Shown here piece after piece: positions 41,968-51,439 of a DNA stretch of 64,000 nucleotides. Within the stretch, counting starts at the first letter, position 1. Each line of letters starts with the position of its first letter. Under the pieces are notes generated by a model. It worked only from the letters and a program-made list of their open reading frames with translations. It was not told the DNA's origin and did not search any database. A program made the position numbers and the translations under genes. This stretch comes from Saprospiraceae bacterium. GTDB lineage: Bacteria; Bacteroidota; Bacteroidia; Chitinophagales; Saprospiraceae. The stretch covers positions 1 to 64,000 of the forward strand of contig JALHQW010000040.1 in the NCBI GenBank assembly GCA_022841745.1. Direction: 5' to 3'.

Positions 41968-44130
41968 ATGACCAATAAAATTTTCAACATACTGATTTTT
42001 TGCTTTTTGCCTTTAATTATTAATGCCCAATCGCGTATCGAGCAAGAATTGCAGGATAAAATCTGGGGAAAAACGGGCGCCATCTATCAAGACACGAAAG
42101 TTCCTGAAAAATGGAAAAATGAATCTGCCGTTATTTTATTTCAGGACTATGATTATTCTTTCGACAAAAGAGCAAATACCCTTGTGAACAGTACAACTTA
42201 CCACATTCGCATTGCGCTTCAGGACAAAAATGCGGTCAAAGAATATTCTGAGTTTTCTTTTTCCGAACGCTTTTCCGGTACGCAGAATTATCAATATTAC
42301 AGAGGTAGGACCTATACTGGATTTAAAATCATCAAGCCTGACGGAACCACAAAAATCGTAGATTTGGAAACCGCAGTTCCGGTGACTTCCGAATCCAATA
42401 GCTCAGAAAAAAAAATCGCCATACCCGATCTTCAAATAGGAGATATCATTGATTATTACTATCATCAGGAAGAAATCACCATCATAGCATACAATTTTCA
42501 TGTTTTCGAACCGGTCTTGACCACGCTTGCGTCCAGCTACCCCGCCAAATATGTCCGCCGCTGCTTTGAGGTAGAGAAAAAATTTTACATCAATTACAAA
42601 CCGATGAACGGTGCTCCCGAGCTCAAGGCATCAGAGGATGATAAGTTGAAGTTTTTTACATTGGAGGCCAAAGATTTAGATAAAATTGAGGGTACTGAAT
42701 GGATGTACGTTTACCGTTCCATGCCAGCCATAAAATTTCAAATCTTGTATGCCAAGAACACGATGATGGAAAGCCAATTTTATGTTTTTCATGGCAGCCC
42801 GGGCAAGGTTAATTCCAAGGTGACTGACGAAGAAATCATCAAGTTGGGCAAAAGATTTTTACAAACAGAAGCGCCCAAATATTTATTAAATAAATTTATT
42901 GAGAAATTGAAAGAGAATGGGATTGATTATGCCAGCCTTTCTAAACAAGAAAAAATAGATGAACTCTATCATTACTTGCATTATAAAAACGTGACCCAAG
43001 TGTTAGAGCCCTATTTCTTAAACAAAAGGGGAAGTGAACCTAATACCAACCAAACGGAGTTTGTCTCTGAGATGATTAAGTACTTATCATTAATGGGCAT
43101 TTCTGGCGACCTAATCTTGACCACCGACCGAGGCTACGGGACATTGGCCGACCTTTTATTATTACAGGAAATTGGAGTCCTGTTAAGAGTCGAAACCACA
43201 CCCGGTAGTTTCAGCTATTATTCCACCTATTCCCTCCATCCTTACCTTAAAACTATTTCGACCGATTATGAAGGCCAGCCAGCTTGGGCGATACCTTTTG
43301 GAAATGGTGATAGCAATGGGACAGAAGAAAAAATAACCTTGCCCGTTAGTTCATACACCCAGAACCAATCAACCATGACCTCGAAAGTAAAAATGAACGA
43401 AGATTTTGAGACACTTAATGCCTCAACCACTTATACCCACCAAGGCCACAACAAAGATTGGTACCAATATCGGCTAACCACCATCTATGATTACTTGCCA
43501 GGAGAATTAACACGCTATGGGGACAAGTCTTTCATTGAAGAAGTAGGCAAGAAAGAACAACATAAAGTTCAACAAGAAATTGATGAGTTAAAGAAAAAAC
43601 AGCAAAAAGATTTGGACGAAAGATTGGAGGAAATAATCAACGATGAATACAAATGTGAAGGCGGTAAGGTGACAAGCTTCAAAGTACTAAAAATGGGCCG
43701 ATACCAAGACCCTAATTTCGAGTACCAAATAAACAGTACTATCCCAGGCTTGGTCCAAAAAGCGGGGCCAAATTATTTGTTGAATGCTGGAATGCTGGTC
43801 GGTTCACAAAAAGAAATTGACGAAAAAGATAAAACCCGTAGCGTTGATATCTACATGAGCAGCGCACGTTCGTACCACACTGAAGTCACATTTGAAACAC
43901 CTAAAGGCTATATCGTCGAAGGATTGGAAAAGTTGACCTATAAAGTGGACAATGAAACAGGCGGGTTTATCAGTTCGGCACAAGTTGAAAAAGATGGCAC
44001 CTTGAAAATAATAACCAAAAAATGGTACGACCACCAATACGAAAAAGCTGAAAATTGGCCAAAGATGCTGGAGTTTTTAGAAGCAGCATACAATTTTACA
44101 CAGACCAAAATTTTAATAAAAAAGGGTTAG
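41968..44130 (+). CDS. DUF3857 protein with degenerate transglutaminase region
   Basis: This 720-residue paralogue has a signal peptide (MTNKIFNILIFCFLPLIINA) and a DUF3857 domain at about residues 50-250 (RIALQDKNAVKEYSEFSF, YYRGRTYTGFKIIKPDGT, IAIPDLQIGDIIDYYYHQEE). Where the first protein has GDCKG and NHMIC, this one has NQTEFVSEMIKYLSLMGISGDLILTTDR and later TYSLHPYLKTI, so the Cys of the transglutaminase triad is missing. It is probably a non-catalytic partner. A charged helical stretch (EEVGKKEQHKVQQEIDELKKKQQKDLDERL, about 525-555) follows. The pair is probably co-expressed. Confidence 0.82.
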   Translation: MTNKIFNILIFCFLPLIINAQSRIEQELQDKIWGKTGAIYQDTKVPEKWKNESAVILFQDYDYSFDKRANTLVNSTTYHIRIALQDKNAVKEYSEFSFSERFSGTQNYQYYRGRTYTGFKIIKPDGTTKIVDLETAVPVTSESNSSEKKIAIPDLQIGDIIDYYYHQEEITIIAYNFHVFEPVLTTLASSYPAKYVRRCFEVEKKFYINYKPMNGAPELKASEDDKLKFFTLEAKDLDKIEGTEWMYVYRSMPAIKFQILYAKNTMMESQFYVFHGSPGKVNSKVTDEEIIKLGKRFLQTEAPKYLLNKFIEKLKENGIDYASLSKQEKIDELYHYLHYKNVTQVLEPYFLNKRGSEPNTNQTEFVSEMIKYLSLMGISGDLILTTDRGYGTLADLLLLQEIGVLLRVETTPGSFSYYSTYSLHPYLKTISTDYEGQPAWAIPFGNGDSNGTEEKITLPVSSYTQNQSTMTSKVKMNEDFETLNASTTYTHQGHNKDWYQYRLTTIYDYLPGELTRYGDKSFIEEVGKKEQHKVQQEIDELKKKQQKDLDERLEEIINDEYKCEGGKVTSFKVLKMGRYQDPNFEYQINSTIPGLVQKAGPNYLLNAGMLVGSQKEIDEKDKTRSVDIYMSSARSYHTEVTFETPKGYIVEGLEKLTYKVDNETGGFISSAQVEKDGTLKIITKKWYDHQYEKAENWPKMLEFLEAAYNFTQTKILIKKG

Positions 44131-44171
44131 ACTTCACTCCCGCTAATGCCCATTAAAAATCAAATGACATC

Positions 44172-44609
44172 ATGGTTGACGTACTCACCTCCATCCACAT
44201 CCAAGCCCCCGTCGAGCGAGTGGCCGAATTTGCCTGCCAACCGGACAATGCGCCGAGCTGGTACGAAAACATCAAATCCGCCGAATGGAAAACGGAAAAG
44301 CCACTGCGGGTAGGCTCGCAGATTGACTTTGTCGCCCATTTCATGGGCAAAAGATTGGCCTATACCTATGAGGTCATGGAAATGAGCGATAGCCGTTTCG
44401 TGATGCAAACGGCGCAAGGTCCCTTCCCCATGAGGACGACCTACGAGTTTGAAAAAATCAGCAACTCCGAAACCCGCATGTCGCTCCGTAATACGGGCGA
44501 GCCGTCGGGTTTTTCCAAACTCTTCGCCCCTTTTATGAGCATGATGATGCGCAAGGCGAACAACAAGGATTTGCAGAAAATAAAATTGATTTTGGAAGGA
44601 AAGGGCTGA
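44172..44609 (+). CDS. SRPBCC-family protein
   Basis: The 145-residue product has the helix-grip fold pattern: an initial strand [38 protein letters not shown], then [27 protein letters not shown] and a long C-terminal helix after [24 protein letters not shown]. Such polyketide-cyclase/START-like proteins bind hydrophobic ligands in a cavity; the ligand here is unknown. There is no signal peptide. It follows the DUF3857 pair by 41 bases, possibly in the same transcript, but differs in base composition (GC-rich against AT-rich neighbours). Confidence 0.8.
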   Translation: MVDVLTSIHIQAPVERVAEFACQPDNAPSWYENIKSAEWKTEKPLRVGSQIDFVAHFMGKRLAYTYEVMEMSDSRFVMQTAQGPFPMRTTYEFEKISNSETRMSLRNTGEPSGFSKLFAPFMSMMMRKANNKDLQKIKLILEGKG

Positions 44610-44768
44610 CGTCCGTGGCAGGTGTAGCGGCGTTTCCCAACTTGAGTAAATGTAATATCAGCACTTGAAAATTAGTAGCCAATGCCCACGGTTTGCTTAA
44701 TCCAACCCATTACTTACGATGACATTCCCATTTTACATGAAATGGGGTGATCGCAAGAGGATTAGGGG

Positions 44769-46043
44769 TTAAGCTTCCTGTAGCTGCATTTTCAAAATGC
44801 GCACTTTCTCCTTCGGAATCGAAAAGCCAATGGTTGTGCCTTGCCCCGTGGGTGGCTCCAACCAGATTATGCCACCGTGGTTCTGGATTACTTTTCGGCA
44901 GATGGTGAGGCCGATACCAGAGCCTTTGTATTCAGTGCGGTTGTGCAGTCGCTGGTATAGGACGAATATTTTATCCCGGAATTCTTCAGGGATGCCAATG
45001 CCATTATCCCTTACAAAAAACTGGTGTTCATCTTCTTGTTCAAGGTATTCAAAATGGATAACGGGCGCTTGGTCACGGCAGAACTTCAAGCTATTGGAAA
45101 TCAGGTTTTGGAAGGGCTGGGAGAACTGTTGGGGGTTTACTGGCAGTACAGGCAAATCGTCAGCAATAATGCGGCCACCGGATTTTTCTAATTGGTATTT
45201 CAGGTTGCTTTTTACCTGCAAAAGCAATTTCCCTAAGTCGGTTTCTGAGGGCTCGAACTGACGGTTTAGGCGGGAAAACTCCAAAAGATCATCCAACAGC
45301 CCAGACATTCGGGAAACGGCGTCCACGATGAATTGGAAATATTCCTTCGAGTTATTGTCAAACTGGTCTCTATGCTTTCGGTGGATGAGCTGGGTAAAAC
45401 TTTCAACAGTGCGGAACGGCTCCTTCAGGTCGTGCGAGGCTACGAAGGCGTACTGCTTTAGTTCTTCGTTGGAGGCTATCTACTGCAACTGGGCAATCTC
45501 TTTTTCCTCGGCCTCCTTCTTCAATACTTGATTGGAAACCAACAGTGCCTGTGCCTGCTTTTCTATTTGGTTTTTCTGTTGTTCCAAAGTGGCCGAATGT
45601 TCCTCGACGGATACCATGAGCTGGCTTATCCTGGACTCATACCTAAAGTTGTGTCGTTGGAATTCCAATATCAAAATGCTAAGAGACAGCAGCATGACAC
45701 CTGCATTGGCCCAGCCCAATTCAAGTGAGTCGTTCCCAGGTACTAAGGGAGAATGGTATTGATTATACCCTTCCAAGCCTACAAAAATACCAATATGTAA
45801 AATTGTCAGGAAAAATTTTGTGGTGGGCTTTTTGAAGAAAATTAGACTCGTTGCCAACATCCCGACAATGTAATAATGCGGGGTTCCCTTTATTCCAAAT
45901 ATGATCGCCAACCCAGTAGATCCCAACATTGGAATAGACCAGATAACGATTTTGGCCATTAGATTTTGCCCAAAATGCTGCAAGGGATAAGCTCGTGCTA
46001 AGCCTTTCTTGCCGAAGGAATATCGGCGCTTCACTTTCCTCAA
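44769..46043 (-). pseudogene. Membrane sensor histidine kinase interrupted by an in-frame amber codon
   Basis: The frame 46043-45480 encodes four probable membrane spans followed by a coiled coil (VEEHSATLEQQKNQIEKQAQALLVSN..EEKEIAQLQ), then a TAG codon at 45480-45482. Reading on without shift gives IASNEELKQYAFVASHDLKEPFRTVESFTQ, the dimerisation helix with the phospho-acceptor His (codon 45432-45434), and then a full ATPase domain to 44769 (NLISNSLKFC, VRDNGIGIPEEF, KGSGIGLTICRKV). A CAG-to-TAG change explains it. No ATG, GTG or TTG lies between the amber codon and the His, so restart would lose the His. The start at 46043 is TTG, overlapping the exporter stop by 4 bp; ATG 45959 is an alternative. 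Confidence 0.7.
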
Positions 46044-47857
46044 AACGACTGCAACTCCACCAATTTCCCGTATTCCCCGCCCCGCTGCATTAGTTCGTCG
46101 TGGGTTCCTCGCTCAATGATGCGGCCGTCCTTCAGCACCACGATTTCATCGGCGTGCTGCACGGTGCTGAGGCGGTGGGCAATGACGATGCTCGTGCGGT
46201 TTTTCATCAGCACATCGAGGGCGTCCTGCACCAGGCGCTCCGACTCAGAGTCGAGGGCAGAGGTGGCCTCGTCGAGGATGAGGATGGGCGGGTTGGCGAG
46301 TACGGCACGGGCCAGTGTGAGGCGCTGCCGCTGGCCGCCACTGAGTTTTACGCCTCGGTCGCCGATGTTCGTCTGGTAGCCATCGGGCGTCTCCATGATA
46401 AAATCGTGGGCATGGGCAATGCGGGCGGCCTGCTCCACGGCGGCCTGCGTCACGCCCGTCATGCCAAAGGCGATATTGTTGAAAATACTGTCGTTGAACA
46501 GCACCGGCTCCTGCGTCACGATGCCCATCAGGCGGCGGAGGTCACGCAGGCGGTAGTCTTGGATATTGGTTCCATCCAATAAAATCTCGCCCGAAGTCAC
46601 ATCGTAGAAGCGGGGCAACAGGTCGGCGAGCGTGCTCTTGCCAGCGCCAGATGGACCGACCAAGGCAACTATTTTTCCTTTATTGATGACCAAATCAATA
46701 CCCTCAACAGCGCTACGATTGCTGTTTGCGTAAGCGAACCCAACCTTGCGCAGCTCGATTTTATCCTCAAAATTATTGATGGGCTTGGCGTCCGGTTTTT
46801 CCAAAATCCGCAAATCGGCCTGACGGATGGAGTCAATGCGCTCCACGGCTGCCATGCCTTTTTGCACGTTGTAAAAGGCGGCAGCAAACTTCTTGGATGG
46901 CTCAATCATGCTGAAAAATGCCAGCAAGAGTGCGAAGAAGGTTGGCACCGTGAGCAGCCCTTTGTCCACCTCGTTGTACCCGTACCAGATGAGCACGGCC
47001 ACCGTGGCCACGCCAAGGAACTCGGTAAGCGGCGATGAGAGGTCACGCCGCCAGAGCAGCCTCACCAGCAACCGCCGATACTCGTTGTTTTCCCTTTGGA
47101 AATGGGCTGACTGGAACGGCTCGGCGTTGAAGCCCTTGATGATGCGCAGCCCGCCGATGCCCTCTTCCATCATCGAGAGCAGGCCGCCGAGCCGCTCTTG
47201 CACCAGCCTCGACTGCCGTTTGAGCAGCTTGCCCACCCGCCCGATGACCAGCCCCGTGAACGCCAGCAGCACCAGCACGAACAGCGTCATGCTCGGGCTC
47301 ACATAGACCATGAACCCGAAGGCCCCGATGATGAGCAAAGGCTCCCGGATGATACTCTCCAGCACGTTGAGGATGCTTGACTCTACTTCCTGTACGTCCA
47401 CCGACATGCGGGCCAATAAGTCGCCCTTTCTTTCCTCCGAAAAATAGGCCAACGGCAAGGCCAGCATTTTGTCGTACAAGCCCTGACGGATGTCCCGTAC
47501 CACGCCATTGCGCACGGGCGATAGGAAGAACTGCGAGAGGTAACGGAAGATATTTTTGAAAAAGTACAGCACTAATATCAACCCAAGCGCGTAGGCAAGT
47601 GCGGTACGTTTGCCTTTTTCAGCGATGATTTGGCTTAGGTAAAAATTGACGTGCTCCTTTGCATTGTCCAGTGTGAAAGTGTTCGGTGCCTCTGTCACTA
47701 GCGGCTGCTGATCGAGCAGGATGTTCAGGAACGGGATGATGGCCGGGATGCTCACCACCGAGAACGCCACCATGAGCAGGTTGCACAGGATATTGGCCAC
47801 AAGCAGGGGCTTGTAGTTGCGGAGGTGGGAAAGCAGGCGGAAGAAGGGCGTTTGCAT
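46040..47857 (-). CDS. MsbA-like ABC exporter (fused permease-ATPase)
   Basis: Starting at ATG 47857 the protein has 605 residues, the normal length of a half-size type IV ABC exporter; the frame extended to 47944 adds a Pro/Lys-rich tail that does not fit. Six membrane spans occupy about residues 1-320 (first VANILCNLLMVAFSVVSIPAIIPFL). The ATPase has Walker A GPSGAGKST, signature KLSGGQRQRLTLARAV, Walker B ILILDEATSALDSESE and H-loop IAHRLSTVQHADEIVVL. It probably exports lipid A precursors or another lipid or drug as a homodimer. It may be co-transcribed with the downstream interrupted kinase and follows a FtsX-type permease gene by 79 bases. Confidence 0.92.
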   Translation of the reverse strand: MQTPFFRLLSHLRNYKPLLVANILCNLLMVAFSVVSIPAIIPFLNILLDQQPLVTEAPNTFTLDNAKEHVNFYLSQIIAEKGKRTALAYALGLILVLYFFKNIFRYLSQFFLSPVRNGVVRDIRQGLYDKMLALPLAYFSEERKGDLLARMSVDVQEVESSILNVLESIIREPLLIIGAFGFMVYVSPSMTLFVLVLLAFTGLVIGRVGKLLKRQSRLVQERLGGLLSMMEEGIGGLRIIKGFNAEPFQSAHFQRENNEYRRLLVRLLWRRDLSSPLTEFLGVATVAVLIWYGYNEVDKGLLTVPTFFALLLAFFSMIEPSKKFAAAFYNVQKGMAAVERIDSIRQADLRILEKPDAKPINNFEDKIELRKVGFAYANSNRSAVEGIDLVINKGKIVALVGPSGAGKSTLADLLPRFYDVTSGEILLDGTNIQDYRLRDLRRLMGIVTQEPVLFNDSIFNNIAFGMTGVTQAAVEQAARIAHAHDFIMETPDGYQTNIGDRGVKLSGGQRQRLTLARAVLANPPILILDEATSALDSESERLVQDALDVLMKNRTSIVIAHRLSTVQHADEIVVLKDGRIIERGTHDELMQRGGEYGKLVELQSF

Positions 47858-47936
47858 CGGCTGTTCGTGGCCGCACCGCTTTGAGGCGGGCTTGGCGGGG
47901 GAAAGGTAGGGAGATTTTGGGGATAGCGGCGACCCC

Positions 47937-49340
47937 TTACCCATTCGCCAACGTCTCCGAAATATCCGTCCGCCTCGCTTGCAGCGCCGGAATCAGCGCC
48001 GCCACAAAGCCTACAGCCAATGCACCGAGGAGCAGCCAGCCTTCTTGCGGCAAGAACTGCGTACCACTGAACGAGTAGCGGTAGGTGTTTTTCATGAAAC
48101 CCGCCAGAATGGCCATGCCAAGGTGGCTTAACAGGATGCCGAGCATGTAGCCCATTGCGGCCAGCAACAAACCTTCGGTGATGATGAGTTGGAACAGGGT
48201 GCCACGGGAGCCGCCCATCACCCGCATCAGGGCGAGTTCGTAGCGGCGGTCGCGCAGCGAGGAGTAGAGCGAAATGAAAATGCTCAGGCCGGACACCACC
48301 ACGATGACCCAGGCCAGTGATTTCAACGCTTCGGCGCCGAGGCCGAGGTTGGTCTGCAAGCGAGCAATCTCGATGGGCGGGCTGGCGGCCATCAGGTCGG
48401 TATTCTCGTTGATATTGCGGCCCATGTTCAGCGCCTGGATATTGGTGCGGCTGCGGAACTTGACGAGGATGGCCGTGATGTCCTTGTCCGTTTGTGCCAT
48501 TAGTTCCAGCCGCTGTTGCTCCGCCAAATGGCTAATGGTCACAGAATCGTAAACAGTCGGCGCAACTTTCGTGTGAACATGCTCCCCGTGGTCGTGGTCG
48601 TGCCCATCATGCCCCTCCCCCGAAGCAGCAGCTTGACTGCCAACTGCCCCTTGTCGAACTGTCGAACTGTCTTCTGTACTCGTCTCGTCGGGAGACTGCC
48701 CGCTGCCACCTGCCGAACTGCCGCCTTCATGCTCGTGTGACTCCCAAATGCTCTCGCTCGGCGTCAGAATCAACTGGTCAATCACCGAGCCAGCGGGCTT
48801 GAGGATGCCCACCACCTTGAAATCGTGCTCGTGCTCCTCGATGCCCTCCACCAGCCCGTGCGAGCTTTTGAAGGTGTCACCAATGTGCAGGTGCAGCGCA
48901 TCGGCCACATCCGCCCCGACGGTGGCTTCCATGGGGTTGGCCCAGAGGTTGCCCTCTGCAAGGCTGGCATTGTAAAGCTGGAGTACGTCGTAGGTCGTGC
49001 CGACGATGCGGTAATTTCGGTAGCTGTCGCCAAGGGAGAGCGGCACGGCCTGCTTGAGCAGTGGGTGCTTGGGGTTTAGGAATGCCTTCGATTTTTCGAG
49101 GGGGATATTGCCCGTGGGGTTGTCCACATGGTACATGGCACAGAGTATCATCTGGAGCGGGCTGCCCTTTGCGCCGAGCACGAGGTCCACCCCGGCCAAG
49201 TTCTTGTTGAACCGCTCCTCGATTTGGTGGTTGAGGTTGAGCAACAGCGAAATGAGGCCCACGCCCAAGGCAAAGAGGATGAGCGAAAGCGCCATGTTCA
49301 GTGGCTTGTTGACCAGGTTTTTCCAGCTTAGTTTTAGCAT
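47937..49340 (-). CDS. FtsX-type permease with His-rich periplasmic loop
   Basis: The ATG at 49340 gives 467 residues beginning MLKLSWKNLVNKPLNM; upstream only an AAAACCCC repeat leader is translated. The protein has a single FtsX unit: span 1 at about 15-37, a large periplasmic domain, and three spans at about 340-465 with RDRRYELALMRVMGGSRGTLFQLI. Inserted in the periplasmic domain (about residues 200-265) is a low-complexity segment rich in G, S and H: ESHEHEGG..GEGHDGHDHDHGEHVH, which looks like a zinc/nickel-type metal-binding loop. A separate ATPase is expected but is not encoded next to it. His-rich FtsX-type permeases are known near zinc-related genes in other bacteria, so metal-linked function is a reasonable guess. 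Confidence 0.85.
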   Translation of the reverse strand: MLKLSWKNLVNKPLNMALSLILFALGVGLISLLLNLNHQIEERFNKNLAGVDLVLGAKGSPLQMILCAMYHVDNPTGNIPLEKSKAFLNPKHPLLKQAVPLSLGDSYRNYRIVGTTYDVLQLYNASLAEGNLWANPMEATVGADVADALHLHIGDTFKSSHGLVEGIEEHEHDFKVVGILKPAGSVIDQLILTPSESIWESHEHEGGSSAGGSGQSPDETSTEDSSTVRQGAVGSQAAASGEGHDGHDHDHGEHVHTKVAPTVYDSVTISHLAEQQRLELMAQTDKDITAILVKFRSRTNIQALNMGRNINENTDLMAASPPIEIARLQTNLGLGAEALKSLAWVIVVVSGLSIFISLYSSLRDRRYELALMRVMGGSRGTLFQLIITEGLLLAAMGYMLGILLSHLGMAILAGFMKNTYRYSFSGTQFLPQEGWLLLGALAVGFVAALIPALQARRTDISETLANG

Positions 49341-49347
49341 TGATTCA

Positions 49348-49399
49348 TGGTTTTGAGGTTTTTTGAGGTTTTGGGGTTTTGGGGTTTTGGGGTTTTGGG
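49348..49399 (-). repeat. AAAACCCC/AAAACCTC repeat leader of the His-rich permease
   Basis: Read on the minus strand, five or more 8-base units AAAACCCC and AAAACCTC run up to eight bases before the start codon. A similar leader precedes the DUF4175 gene at 55600-55680. Confidence 0.6.
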
Positions 49400-49573
49400 C
49401 TGCGCTTGGCCAGTGGGCTGGCAGGTGGGCAAAGCTAAGGGGTTTTGGGGATTTTGGGAGCTTGGTGTATGGTTGGAGGGGCAGGTGTGGAAGTTTGGCC
49501 AAAGTTTCGGTTCTTTGCATTGGAACTTGGCCGCTGCGATTGGTGGTTTGTCCATTTAGAAACTTTGCATCGT

Positions 49574-50830
49574 ATGAAAATAGAAATACAAAACCTCGGC
49601 CCGATACATCATTTTGAGTTCGACTTGGAGAAGGACTTGCACTTGTTGTATGGGGAGAATAATGTGGGGAAGAGTTTTGCGGTGAATGTGATGTATTGTC
49701 TTGTCAAGGTTTTGCTAAAGGAAAGAAAGGGGCATGGAGAAGTGATTTTAGGCGAGGAAATGGAAGATTACTTAAACTTAGCAGAACGAATAATTAGACA
49801 TTCTTTGGAAAAAGAGATAATTTCAGATTTCCATGATGCACTTAAAAATACTTATGATATTTTAACTCCTATTATTCCAAAGTCAAAAAAACAGTCCGTA
49901 TTAATTATAGATACTCATGATTTTCATACCCGACTTGTATTAAATAATTCAGGTAGATTTGATATTGATTCGTTCCAGTTATCCAATAGTCTCAAGAAGA
50001 CTTTGGATATTGCCAAAAACTCAAGTGAGAGACAACTATCAGGTGAAATGTTTAGTTTGCACAATGTTTCAAATTATTTATTTTCAAACATTTTCTTATT
50101 GCCTGCATCACGCTCGGGTTTATACCCCCCATTAAGTGGCATGGGTGAAATTTTGGCTCAACTTTCACTTTTAAGAAACTCCCTAAAAGCAAATATCGAA
50201 TTGCCAGCCCTATCTGAATCTGTTTCGGATTATTTTTTAAACCTCGTTAGTATTAATGGAAAAGCATCACTAAATGAATTAATCAAGTTGGCAGAGAATA
50301 TTGAAAATACTGTATTGAAGGGTAAAATAAATTTTAATCAGCAAACCAAAAAGATTTATTTCAATCCCAATGGAGCAAATGAAAATATAAGCATTTCTCA
50401 AACCGCCTCAATGGTTTCTGAACTAGCTCCATTTGTGCTTTATCTTAAACACCTGTTCCCAGAGAGGTTTGTCCCATATTTACTCATCATCGAAGAGCCC
50501 GAAGCCCACCTCCACCCCAAAGTTCAGGTGCAGCTCATGGAAATCTTCGCAGAACTGACCAAGCACAACGTGAAGGTCATCCTTACCTCGCACAGCAATT
50601 ATATGTTCAACAAACTGAGCAATATGCTGCTCAAAAAAGAGATAGCGCCAGAGAAAGTAGGCGTCTATCACATGATAATGACAGAGAATGGCAGCGTCGT
50701 AGCGCCCGACATGCAGGCCACCACGCAGGGCATCGAAGACCATAACTTCGCCGACGTAGCCAAGGAACTGTACCAAGAGCGGCTCGAAACTTATGACCTG
50801 CTAAACGAAGACCCTGATGCTGCTAAATGA
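49574..50830 (+). CDS. AAA15/OLD-like ATPase, candidate defence component
   Basis: I start at ATG 49574 (418 residues, MKIEIQNLGPIHHFEF), the canonical opening of SMC/RecF-like AAA15/AAA21 ATPases. Walker A is GENNVGKS (27-34). The middle (about 50-290) is helical and poorly conserved, LPASRSGLYPP resembles the phrase after the insertion in such ATPases, and NENISISQTASMVSELAPF stands where the signature helix lies. Walker B is LLIIEEPEAHLHP with E307/E308, then VKVILTSHSNYMFNKL. No Toprim domain follows, unlike OLD nucleases. The coding sequence overlaps the next gene by 14 bp, so the two proteins surely work together. Composition changes from AT-rich to GC-rich near 50480. Confidence 0.82.
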   Translation: MKIEIQNLGPIHHFEFDLEKDLHLLYGENNVGKSFAVNVMYCLVKVLLKERKGHGEVILGEEMEDYLNLAERIIRHSLEKEIISDFHDALKNTYDILTPIIPKSKKQSVLIIDTHDFHTRLVLNNSGRFDIDSFQLSNSLKKTLDIAKNSSERQLSGEMFSLHNVSNYLFSNIFLLPASRSGLYPPLSGMGEILAQLSLLRNSLKANIELPALSESVSDYFLNLVSINGKASLNELIKLAENIENTVLKGKINFNQQTKKIYFNPNGANENISISQTASMVSELAPFVLYLKHLFPERFVPYLLIIEEPEAHLHPKVQVQLMEIFAELTKHNVKVILTSHSNYMFNKLSNMLLKKEIAPEKVGVYHMIMTENGSVVAPDMQATTQGIEDHNFADVAKELYQERLETYDLLNEDPDAAK

Positions 50831-51332
50831 CCTTAGAGCCGACGCCTCGCTCGCCCCATATATTCATCAATTCAGTTGCGAAAATGATGTTTGCGTGGAC
50901 TTTGACCCCGCCATTCCACAGGAGGACTATCTCGTTGTCAAAGTGGATGATTTTTATAATAAATTAGGTTTGCCGAACACGCCAAAATCACCAGATTGCT
51001 TAATCGTTCAACGTTGCATGGATGGGCGTTTTCATTGGCATGTAGTGGAATTAAAGAACGTCAAGTACCAAAGCGAACTTGATGCTGGGGACATTTGGGA
51101 CAAGTTTCATACCTGCTTGACCGATTTTATGAGCAACCGTTTTCGAAGCCATTTTTACAACGAAAACTATGATTTCAAGCTACGCTTGTATCTCGTAGCT
51201 GGTAAGGTAAATGACAATTTCACCAAGAACTTCAAGTTTGATTTTTTACTGGCTATGCGGCCATTGCAGTTTGCCAACAAGTTCTATGGCGTCAAACCCG
51301 AAAACCCCAATCCGCTCGTGCGTACCTGCTGA
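50817..51332 (+). CDS. Small PD-(D/E)xK-like protein partnered with the ATPase
   Basis: The 171-residue product is not a family I can name. It contains a pattern compatible with a PD-(D/E)xK nuclease core: PD at residues 59-60 (KSPDCLIVQ), then after a beta strand ELK at 78-80 (FHWHVVELKNVKY), followed by an amphipathic helix (LDAGDIWDKFHTCLTDFMSNRF) and a strand LRLYLVAGK. The first 40 residues (SCENDVCVDFDPAIPQEDYLVVKVDDFYNKL) are acidic. It starts inside the ATPase gene (14-bp overlap), which indicates coupling. An ATPase plus small nuclease pair is the layout of several two-gene anti-phage systems. Nuclease activity is inferred from the motif only. Confidence 0.6.
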   Translation: MLLNDLRADASLAPYIHQFSCENDVCVDFDPAIPQEDYLVVKVDDFYNKLGLPNTPKSPDCLIVQRCMDGRFHWHVVELKNVKYQSELDAGDIWDKFHTCLTDFMSNRFRSHFYNENYDFKLRLYLVAGKVNDNFTKNFKFDFLLAMRPLQFANKFYGVKPENPNPLVRTC

Positions 51333-51439
51333 AAGAATGACCACGCCAATAACGTTACCAACTTTGAAACCCGGCCTGAGGCAACGCTTAGATTTTGATT
51401 TCCACGGATAAATACCGAACTTCGCAAAAAATCATCCAC

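Noticed and set aside
44769-46043. Two separate genes (membrane/coiled-coil protein and a free kinase domain)
   Set aside because: The second frame is in the same phase, directly continuous after one TAG, and the phospho-acceptor His would not be translated from any start after the stop.
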